The position numbers and the translations under genes were made by a program. A model generated the notes under the pieces. It was given only the letters and a program-made list of their open reading frames with translations, was not told the origin of the DNA and made no database searches. DNA of 64,000 bases from assembly GCF_001440415.1 (NCBI RefSeq), contig NZ_LLYA01000146.1, positions 1 to 64,000 on the forward strand, in the 5' to 3' direction. The stretch is from Bradyrhizobium retamae. GTDB taxonomy: Bacteria > Pseudomonadota > Alphaproteobacteria > Rhizobiales > Xanthobacteraceae. Positions 58,601-64,000 of the stretch are shown here, piece after piece; positions within the stretch are counted from its first letter, which is position 1; each line of letters begins with the position of its first letter.

Positions 58601-61002
58601 CCGGAACGGCGACCGCCGAAGCGATCACGGCAGGCGCCCGTGAGGCCCAGACTACTCTGATCAACGCGTCCGCCGACGCATCGATTCAGGTCAAGGCGCT
58701 CGCCGCCGACATGGAGCGTTCGCTCTCGATGGCCGGCAATGCCACCGCCGAATCGATCACGTCGGGCGCACGCGAAGCCCAGAACGCGTTGATCACGGCG
58801 TCGACGGAAGCCGCCAACCACGTCAAGTCGCTGGCGATCGACGTCGAGCGCACGCTGACTTCCGTCGGCACCGAGACTGCGGCCTCCATCCTCGGCACCG
58901 CGCGCGAGGCCCAGAACTCGTTCTCTGCGACCTCCGCCGAGGCAGCTAACCAGATCAAGGCGATCGCCGCCGACATGGAGCGTTCGCTCGGCGCCGTCAC
59001 CGCCAGCACGACCGATACCATCCAGACCACCGCCCAGAACGCGCAGAGCGTGCTGGTCGCCGCAACGAACGAGGTCAGTTCCAAGGTCAAATCGACCTCG
59101 GCCGATATCGAACGTTCGGTACTCGCCGCGAGCAGCAATTTCGGCTCGACGATGACCGGCAAGACCGACGAAATCGTCACCTACGTCCAGCAGCAGACCG
59201 ACCGTCTGGCGCAGATCGTCGACAGCCGCCGCGGTTCGTTGGTCGAGGCGCTGAGCGCCAGGACCACGCAACTGACGACAGACATCGACCGTGTCACCGG
59301 CGACGCCCTGAAATCGATCGAAACACGCGGCCAGGCGTTCTCGCAATCGATGTCGACCCACGGTTCGGAAGTCGCGCGCACGATTACCACCGCAGGCGAC
59401 CTCGCCACCGGCGCGGTGGCCAAGTCGCTGAAGGACCTCGAACAGGCGTCACGCTCGGCCATCGACCAATCGCGCCAGGTATCGATCGCCGCCGTCACCG
59501 AAATGCAGGAGACCAGCAAGATCCTGCGCACCGACACGGTGGCGCTGTTCGAGCGGCTGCGAGAAGGCAACATCCTGCTGCAGGAAGTGCTGACCGGCGC
59601 CCACGACAATCTCAACTCGCTGGAACGCGCGCTGGTGACCCGCGTGGCCGACTTCGTATCCGCGATGAACGATGTCACCGCGCGCAACGGCGTCGCGACC
59701 CAGACGCTGGAAGACCAGTTGACCGTGTTCAACTCCAAGACGACGAAGGCGCTGGAGGATCTCGGCACGCTGTCGAGCGAGTTCGAGAAACACGGCAAGG
59801 AGCTGGTCGAAGCAGCCGGCGTGGTCGAACAGGCCAACCGCTCCACCTCGATGTCGGTCGCCGACCGCAAGTCGCAGCTTGAATCGCTGGTGACCACCAT
59901 CGACCTGCGCACAACCGATCTCGACCAGCGGCTGTCGCGCTTCACCGGCCTGCTCGACGAATCGCTTGCCGCGGCGGAAGAACGCGCCCGCGATATCGCG
60001 CGCGTCGTGGCGGAAACCGCCGGCGCAGGATCGGCCGCGATTAGCCGCCAATTCGAAGCTGTGCGCGCTGCGGCCGAAAACGAGCGGCAGCAGACCCTCG
60101 ACGCCATGAACGATCTTTACCAACAGAGCACGCATGAAACCGATGCGATGTTCAAGCAGTCGACCGAGAAGTTCGCTGCGATGGTGCAGTCCATGAAGCA
60201 GATGGCCGCCGAAATGCATCAGGAACTCGAGGCGACGCGCAACGAGCTGCGCCGCGGCGTGCTCGAGATGCCGCAGGAGGCGGCCGACAACACCGCGCAG
60301 ATGCGCAAGGTGATCGTCGACCAGATCGAGGCGCTTGCCGAACTCAACCGGATCGTCGCACATCATGGCCGCGGTCTCGACGTCGTGACTTCCGGCCGCG
60401 CCAGCGCGCAACGCCAGGAAGAGCCCGTGATGGCAGCGGCCGCCGGCGGCCGCAACGAAGTGCGAATGCGCGACGCCGGCAGCGCATCGACGCTGCCGCC
60501 GCCGGATCTCGGCATGCCCGCCCCGCGCCGTGCCGAAGCCCCGCCGGTCAGTCCGGTGAGCCAGGATGCCGGACGCGGCGACGGATGGCTGTCCGACCTG
60601 CTCCACCGCACCGACGCAGGTACAGGACGTGAGGCTCCCCGTGGCCGCTCGCCGCAGACCCCGGTCAATCCGCTGGAGTCGCTGTCGCTCGACATCGGCC
60701 GGCTGATGGATCGCAATCTCGCCGCCGAAATGTGGGATCGCTACCAGCGCGGCGAGAGCAAGGCGTTCAGCAAACGCCTCTACACGCCGGCCGGCCAGAA
60801 GGCGTTCGATGAGGTCGCCCGCAAATATCGCGCCGACCGCAGCTTCAAGCAGACGGTCGATCGCTATATCGCCGAGTTCGAACGGCTGTTGGACGAAGTT
60901 GCACGCGAGGATCGCGGGCCGCAGGCGCTGCGCGGCCACCTCACCTCGGAGACCGGGCTGGTCTACACCCTGCTCGCGCACGCAGCGGGACGGCTGGGGT
61001 AA
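55603..61002 (+). CDS. Giant coiled-coil growth-pole-ring-like protein (GPR/RgsE-like)
   Basis: The 1799-residue product has a disordered cytoplasmic head (1-95), two membrane helices (about 105-130 and 138-165), about 1450 residues of amphipathic helix, and a conserved C-terminal domain of about 110 residues (ESLSLDIGRLMDRNLAAEMW, then QKAFDEVARKYRADRSF). This fits Agrobacterium GPR and S. meliloti RgsE, apolipoprotein-like proteins that form a ring at the growing pole of Rhizobiales. Repeats with the pattern ETIDGRL occur at about 600-700. Nine 44-residue tandem units (AQSTLVAASTEAANQ, ADVERSLS, AGARE) span about residues 795-1190. A strong terminator follows. The assignment rests on architecture rather than alignment. 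Confidence 0.78.
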   Translation: MANNPKKVKDPTEVALSAIQEALNISDKTVDASRNSVGGELSQPIMPSAAPPYSETQFDTRAGAERPPFDPIDEPRGPRRAANDDRETIGQILQAIQKNHPARSVYTLATVFGGVWVLGCALLTVSFLPSLQAAIGQSGGVLVLAGLAALFFAPVLLFYFLASLAWRGQEMRMIAQSMAQVAIRFSEPEGAAADSMVTVGQAIRREVAAMGDGVERAIARAGELETLVANEVAALERAYSDNEVRIRALLQDIAHQRDNLVGQAEQVRSAISGVQIDLRHDIALISDAIASRVDEVAKSITGALEERGQHITSALSHAGDNMILALGERGGDLLDRLEEASAETTRAVLDASERLTTSLNFKTGHVHDEFVDLADRVHEMLNERLDRITSEFEQRSSTIVDGISDRTEQVHDSLKNSSDSLLLELELRSGDLVSKIDDAGNRLASRILTSGDKASDALDVTVNTLVAKVISQTENAHDSLALQMNAFDELVKNQGSELSEKFARDSGTLGALITRHISEFDRTVKTFGGEIVERMGQRTQEISDNLKNYVDTFDTRLVSNSGEITASLDQRLLQFETQLGTRVNSLDASLDNKIKSFDETIDGRLKSLETTFDTRAKSVTETIDGRLGTLATSLTDGAAQAIQSIDQRLTLLTSSLTEGTAQAIAAVDHRIANVTETIDGRSAHLTDIIQARFQEIHQGIETRVGDIANGVETRVGAIASDIDTRVAQFEDLLGSRIEAVAGRIESSGRQASEDLMSRAEMLSSGIKSHVEDAERSLTNLVVNTSETIQTGARSAQQALLTVSSDVGAQLKLTSTEVEAALTAVGTGAANSILTSAKDAQTTLVSASSEAAAQIKSLAADVERTLSAAGEATAASVLAGAREAQTTLVTASADAASHVKSLAIDVERSLSVAGTATAEAVTAGAREAQSTLVAASTEAANQVKSLAADVERSLSLAGTATAEAVTAGAREAQSTLVAASTEAANQVKSLAADVQRSLSIAGTATAEAITAGAREAQTTLINASADASIQVKALAADMERSLSMAGNATAESITSGAREAQNALITASTEAANHVKSLAIDVERTLTSVGTETAASILGTAREAQNSFSATSAEAANQIKAIAADMERSLGAVTASTTDTIQTTAQNAQSVLVAATNEVSSKVKSTSADIERSVLAASSNFGSTMTGKTDEIVTYVQQQTDRLAQIVDSRRGSLVEALSARTTQLTTDIDRVTGDALKSIETRGQAFSQSMSTHGSEVARTITTAGDLATGAVAKSLKDLEQASRSAIDQSRQVSIAAVTEMQETSKILRTDTVALFERLREGNILLQEVLTGAHDNLNSLERALVTRVADFVSAMNDVTARNGVATQTLEDQLTVFNSKTTKALEDLGTLSSEFEKHGKELVEAAGVVEQANRSTSMSVADRKSQLESLVTTIDLRTTDLDQRLSRFTGLLDESLAAAEERARDIARVVAETAGAGSAAISRQFEAVRAAAENERQQTLDAMNDLYQQSTHETDAMFKQSTEKFAAMVQSMKQMAAEMHQELEATRNELRRGVLEMPQEAADNTAQMRKVIVDQIEALAELNRIVAHHGRGLDVVTSGRASAQRQEEPVMAAAAGGRNEVRMRDAGSASTLPPPDLGMPAPRRAEAPPVSPVSQDAGRGDGWLSDLLHRTDAGTGREAPRGRSPQTPVNPLESLSLDIGRLMDRNLAAEMWDRYQRGESKAFSKRLYTPAGQKAFDEVARKYRADRSFKQTVDRYIAEFERLLDEVAREDRGPQALRGHLTSETGLVYTLLAHAAGRLG
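57985..59172 (+). repeat. Nine tandem 132-bp repeats inside the giant gene
   Basis: Units start at 57985, 58117, 58249, 58381, 58513, 58645, 58777, 58909 and 59041. Each encodes 44 residues (four 11-residue turns of amphipathic helix). Units 4 and 5 are nearly identical in DNA; units 1, 8 and 9 are the most diverged. The pattern suggests recent expansion in the middle of the array, possibly by unequal crossing-over. Confidence 0.85.
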
Positions 61003-61036
61003 GGGCTGCGAATAGCGCGTGGCAAATAGCGAATGA

Positions 61037-61069
61037 AAACGGAGGCCTCGCGGCCTCCGTTTAGTTTTT
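61037..61069 (+). terminator. Rho-independent terminator of the giant gene
   Basis: AAACGGAGGCC (61037-61047) and GGCCTCCGTTT (61052-61062) form an 11-bp perfect stem with a four-base loop, followed by AGTTTTTC. It begins 35 bases after the stop. Confidence 0.93.
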
Positions 61070-61097
61070 CAACCACATTCGAAGATGCGGCGCTCGC

Positions 61098-61244
61098 CGT
61101 CATTGCGAGGCGCAAAGCGACGAAGCAATCCATTCTTTCCTACAGGAGGCATGGATTGCTTCGCGGAGCCTGTCATCACTACGCGAGCGCTATTGCGCTC
61201 GTCGCGGGGCGCGCATTCGCGCGACCCGTTGGCTCGCAATAACG
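61098..61244. repeat. Dispersed intergenic repeat, family C (composite palindrome)
   Basis: The element begins CGTCATTGCGAG and ends CTCGCAATAACG, a 12-base terminal inverted repeat with one mismatch. Inside, GAAGCAATCCAT (61122-61133) pairs with ATGGATTGCTTC (61151-61162). The CATTGCGAG and GACGAAGCAATCCAT segments are, from memory, among the most abundant dispersed repeats in Bradyrhizobium. It fills the gap between the giant-gene terminator and the mlaD-like gene. Confidence 0.85.
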
Positions 61245-61300
61245 CGGCGAAAGCGCGGTTTCGCGGGCATGACAGGGTAAAGCGAACCATTCGCCTCCTG

Positions 61301-62197
61301 CTACTGCCGCTTCTGCCCGCTCGGCGCCCTTGGGGCCGCCGCGGCCGCTGGCGGCGGTGGCGGCGGTGCTGCCGCCTGGCTGTTGCTGCTGCTGCCGCCG
61401 CCGAAGATCACCCGGGTCGGATTGCGGTCGAAATTGTTCACGGCGCGGCTGATGTCGGAAAGGGTGCGGCGGCCATCGGCCATCAGCGCGCCCGAGCGCT
61501 TGTCGAAATCCTCGGCCAGTTCGCGGATCGATTTCACCATGAGATTCAGTTCGCCGCCGGCAGCGCCGCCTGCGATGGTGTTGAGGCCAAGCATGAGACT
61601 GTCGGCTTTGCCCATGACGCCATCGACCCTGAGCATGACGTTGTCGATCTTCTCGGAGTTGCGCGCGAGCGCAGCCGTGAAGGTCTCGAGGTTTCGCAGC
61701 GAGTTCTTCACCGATTCCTGATTGTCGGCGACAAGCCGGTTGACGTTCTGCAGCGTGGCGCGGATGGACTCCGTGACATCCTGCAGCGCGCCCGGATCGG
61801 CGGTCAGCATCGGCACGCCATCCTCATCGAGCGGCACGGCAGGAGCGGTCTCCTCGCCGCCCTTCAGCGAGATCGCCGCTACGCCGGTCAGCCCCTGGAA
61901 TTCGAGACCGACGAGAGTATCTTTCCGGATCGGGGCATTGTTCTCGACCATGGCCAGTGCGACCACGCGCCGCGGATTGTCGAGTTTGACCGAGACAACC
62001 TCCCCTATCCTAATACCGTTAAAGTTGACGCTGCCGCCGTTGCGCAACCCGGATGCCGGGCCCTCGAATACAATGCGGATCGGGCTGCGCTGCTTGGCGG
62101 TGTGCAGGCTCTGAAACCACAGCACGAAGCCGAATGCGGCGGCGATCACCGCCAGCGTGAAGGCCCCGATCAGGACGTAATTCGCCCGCGTTTCCAT
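61301..62197 (-). CDS. mlaD: MlaD/MCE-domain protein of a lipid ABC transporter
   Basis: MCE-domain proteins carry phospholipids between inner and outer membranes as part of Mla-type systems. The 298-residue product has an N-terminal membrane anchor (METRANYVLIGAFTLAVIAA and following), the MCE domain with FEGPASGLRNGGSVNFNGIR and IGEVVSVKL, and LVGLEFQGLTGVAAISLKGG. A long helical region and a Pro/Ala-rich tail complete it. It is longer than E. coli MlaD (183 residues). It lies downstream of the ATPase gene on the same strand, but 116 bases away, with a dispersed repeat in the gap. Confidence 0.92.
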   Translation of the reverse strand: METRANYVLIGAFTLAVIAAAFGFVLWFQSLHTAKQRSPIRIVFEGPASGLRNGGSVNFNGIRIGEVVSVKLDNPRRVVALAMVENNAPIRKDTLVGLEFQGLTGVAAISLKGGEETAPAVPLDEDGVPMLTADPGALQDVTESIRATLQNVNRLVADNQESVKNSLRNLETFTAALARNSEKIDNVMLRVDGVMGKADSLMLGLNTIAGGAAGGELNLMVKSIRELAEDFDKRSGALMADGRRTLSDISRAVNNFDRNPTRVIFGGGSSSNSQAAAPPPPPPAAAAAPRAPSGQKRQ

Positions 62198-62265
62198 AAA
62201 TCAAGGTACTCCGGAATCAAGGTCTGTTCAGCTTCGCCGATCGGACCCGTCGTTTATCGCTGGTT

Positions 62266-62312
62266 TGAACATGATTTCATCAAAAACCGGTGCGCACTTC
62301 GTGATCATGCTC
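62266..62312. repeat. Dispersed intergenic repeat, family B, inside the mla operon
   Basis: The sequence GAACATGATTTCATC, then AAAAACCGGTGCGCACTTC and GTGATCATGCTC, is the reverse complement of a short palindromic repeat (GAGCATGATC, then AAGTG and CGGTTTT, ending ATGTTC) that I recall as widespread in Bradyrhizobium. It fills most of the gap between the ATPase and MCE-protein genes. Confidence 0.7.
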
Positions 62313-62313
62313 G

Positions 62314-63090
62314 TTAGCCCATGACCGCGCGGGCGCGCTTGCCGTGAAAATATTGCCTCAGCCAGGGATGCTGCGAGGCCTGCATATCGGCAATCGATCC
62401 TGCCGCAATGATCTTACCGTTCCCTAAAACCGCGATGCGGTCGCAGGCCGTATAAAGGCTGTCGAGATCATGAGTTACCATGAAAACCGTCAGGCCCAAA
62501 GTACGCTGCAGGGTGCGTACCAGCTCGTCGAAGTCCCCGGCGCCGATCGGATCGAGCCCTGAGGTCGGCTCGTCCAGGAACACCAGCTCGGGGTCGAGTG
62601 CCAGCGCGCGCGCCAGCGCCACGCGCTTGATCATGCCGCCCGACAGTTCGGACGGATAGCGGTCGGCGACTTCGGGCCGCAGGCCCACCATGCCGAGCTT
62701 GGCCACCATGATCTCGTCGAGCAGCCGCTGCGAGACGTTGAGATATTCGCGCACCGGAAACTGGATGTTCTGCCGCACGGTAAGAGAAGAAAACAGCGCG
62801 CCTTGCTGAAACAGGATGCCCCAGCGGCGCTCGACGCCGCGGCGTTCGGAGGCGCTCGCCGCATCGAGATCGACGCCGAACACCTCGATGCGTCCACTGA
62901 GCTTGGGCACCAGACCGATGATGGTGCGCGTCAGCACCGATTTTCCGGCGCCCGACGGGCCGACAAATCCCAAGATCTCGCCGCGCTTGACGTCGAGGTT
63001 GAGTCCGTCGAGCACCCGCGTCTTGCCGAACTGCACGGTGATGTCGCGGACCCGGATGATCGCGTCGGAAATCTCACCCAGCATGGTCAC
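62314..63090 (-). CDS. mlaF: Mla-type lipid ABC transporter ATP-binding protein
   Basis: This ATPase drives phospholipid movement with MlaE and MlaD. The 258-residue product has Walker A in GFVGPSGAGKSVLTRT, the Q-loop in GILFQQGALFSSLTV, the signature LSGGMIKRVALARALALDPE, and Walker B in LVFLDEPTSGLDPIGAGD. The LSGGM signature and the GALFSSLTV segment are typical of MlaF. It starts with a GTG (63090) overlapping the permease stop; an ATG at 63084 is an alternative. Confidence 0.95.
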   Translation of the reverse strand: MTMLGEISDAIIRVRDITVQFGKTRVLDGLNLDVKRGEILGFVGPSGAGKSVLTRTIIGLVPKLSGRIEVFGVDLDAASASERRGVERRWGILFQQGALFSSLTVRQNIQFPVREYLNVSQRLLDEIMVAKLGMVGLRPEVADRYPSELSGGMIKRVALARALALDPELVFLDEPTSGLDPIGAGDFDELVRTLQRTLGLTVFMVTHDLDSLYTACDRIAVLGNGKIIAAGSIADMQASQHPWLRQYFHGKRARAVMG

Positions 63091-64000
63091 ATTCCGATCG
63101 ACGCGAAGAAGATGGCGAACACGCCATCCATCACGATCACGAAGAAGATTCCCTTCACCACCGAGGACGTCGTGTGCTGCCCGAGCGATTCAGCGCTGCC
63201 CTGCACGGCCAGTCCCTCGACGCAGGCGACGATGCCGATGACAGCCGCCATCACCGGCGCCTTGATAAGGCCGACGATGAAATGGTCGATCGAGATGGCG
63301 TCGCGCAGCCGCAGCAGGAAAGCCTCGGGTTCGACCCCGCCATAGAGCCACGCCACCAGCCCGCCGCCGTAAAGCGCCGCCATCGCGCCGAGGAACGCCA
63401 ATATCGGCAATGCCAGCACCAACGCCAGCATCCGCGGCAGGATCAAAACCTCAATCGGATCGAAGCCCATGGTGCGCAGCGCGTCGATCTCTTCCCGCAT
63501 CTTCATCGAGCCGAGCTCGGCGGTGTAGGCCGAACCCGAGCGTCCCGCTACCATGATCGCCACCAGGAGCACGCCAATCTCGCGCAGCACCAGCACGCCC
63601 AGCATGTCCACCACGAAGATGTCGGCGCCGAATTTGCGGAAATGGAAAATACCCTGTTGCGAAATGATACAGCCGATCAGGAACGTGATCAGCACCACGA
63701 TCGGCACCGCGCGCCAGCACACCTGCTCGAGGTGATGGATGGTCGAGGTCAGGCGGAAGTGGCGGGGACGAATCAGGACATGGGCTGCCGCGGTGAGCAC
63801 CGCGCCCAGCATATCGATCAGCCCAATCAAGGTGCCGCCGATGCCGGCCACGGCGCGGCCGATCTGCTCCAGCATGCCGGTGATCGTCAGTCGGTCGGTT
63901 TCGACGATTGGCTCGGCCTTCACCCGCCGCACCTCGTCGACCAGGCTCGAATAATTGGCCGAGAGCCCGGCGATCTGGGCCTCGACGCCGCCATGGGTCA
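63087..64000 (-). CDS. mlaE: Mla-type lipid ABC transporter permease (5' end outside window)
   Basis: The permease domain has FRLTSTIHHLEQVCWRAVPI, VDMLGVLVLREIGVLLVAIM, GRSGSAYTAELGSMKMREEI, DALRTMGFDPIEVLILPRM and IDHFIVGLIKAPVMAAVIG, all MlaE signatures, with about five membrane helices. The frame stays open beyond a GTG at 63932 to base 64000, reading THGGVEAQIAGLSANYSSLV and DEVRR. The protein therefore extends past the window. From memory, rhizobial MlaE proteins carry an N-terminal STAS-like domain, which this extension probably begins. Confidence 0.9.
   Translation of the reverse strand, partial: THGGVEAQIAGLSANYSSLVDEVRRVKAEPIVETDRLTITGMLEQIGRAVAGIGGTLIGLIDMLGAVLTAAAHVLIRPRHFRLTSTIHHLEQVCWRAVPIVVLITFLIGCIISQQGIFHFRKFGADIFVVDMLGVLVLREIGVLLVAIMVAGRSGSAYTAELGSMKMREEIDALRTMGFDPIEVLILPRMLALVLALPILAFLGAMAALYGGGLVAWLYGGVEPEAFLLRLRDAISIDHFIVGLIKAPVMAAVIGIVACVEGLAVQGSAESLGQHTTSSVVKGIFFVIVMDGVFAIFFASIGM

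Noticed and set aside
57985..59172. CRISPR-like repetition
   Set aside because: Periodicity is 132 bp within one reading frame and encodes helix repeats; no spacer-repeat structure.
57871..60981. Very long minus-strand frames (up to 510 codons) opposite the giant gene
   Set aside because: They mirror the repeats of the real gene and have antisense-type composition.

Overview
The window is a high-GC alphaproteobacterial chromosome segment. Its gene content points to the Bradyrhizobium/Rhodopseudomonas group (Nitrobacteraceae): Caulobacter-type flagellar regulators (FliX, FlaF, FlbT), a DUF6468-MotE pair, a DUF1488 gene, a ferredoxin-NADP reductase with a palustrisredoxin-like ferredoxin, a giant growth-pole-ring-like coiled-coil protein, and dispersed palindromic repeats familiar from Bradyrhizobium. 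No rRNA, tRNA, CRISPR array, complete insertion sequence or prophage was seen.

Layout. (1) 1-1000: end of a flagellar export operon (fliO tail, fliP), then a diguanylate cyclase and a small periplasmic protein. (2) 2.9-7.2 kb: accessory metabolism, with a FAD-linked oxidase, a DUF1488 gene and an orphan PLP enzyme. (3) 7.3-18.9 kb: flagellar block I. A large secreted AMIN/TPR-like protein and the fliL-fliM-DUF6468-motE operon lie on the minus strand, and flgF-flgG-flgA-flgH on the plus strand. A sigma-54-type promoter sits before flgF. (4) 19-27 kb: stress, envelope and metabolic genes, including a histidine kinase with an ethylene-receptor-like membrane domain, a PRC-barrel protein, a secreted SspB-like protein, DehI, a hydratase, DksA and an HxlR/oxidoreductase pair. 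(5) 27.2-37.9 kb: flagellar block II: fliX, flgI-flgJ-flgN-flaG, flaF, a flagellin gene relic, flbT, and the flgE-flgK-flgL operon. Two more sigma-54-type promoters precede flgI and flgE. (6) 38-55 kb: mixed genes: periplasmic MsrB, FAD oxidase, SixA, UspA, DUF1127, MocR regulator, YdcF, MHYT-GGDEF-EAL, YciF, a lysylphosphatidylglycerol synthase-like membrane protein, SGNH hydrolase, DUF2147, FNR, thioesterase, 2Fe-2S ferredoxin and an Hpt protein. (7) 55.6-61 kb: a 1799-residue GPR/RgsE-like protein with nine 44-residue tandem repeats. (8) 61.3-64 kb: an Mla-type lipid ABC transporter running off the right end.

How it fits together. The flagellar genes encode export (FliO/P), switch (FliM), stator and basal-body factors (FliL, MotE, DUF6468), rod (FlgF/G), P and L rings with FlgA and FlgJ, hook (FlgE), hook-filament junction (FlgK/L) and regulators. 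Three well-formed -24/-12 promoters plus fliX suggest the FlbD/FliX-sigma-54 class hierarchy known in Caulobacter. CtrA-like TTAACCAT boxes sit before fliX, flbT and fliL.

The observations I rate most interesting are the signal-peptide-bearing SspB-like protein, the ethylene-receptor-like kinase lacking the copper-ligand histidine, the truncated flagellin relic, the module shared by FlgE and FlgL, the tandem-repeat array in the pole-ring protein, and several strong unexplained inverted repeats. No search was run. Family names come from motif recognition and memory of families.
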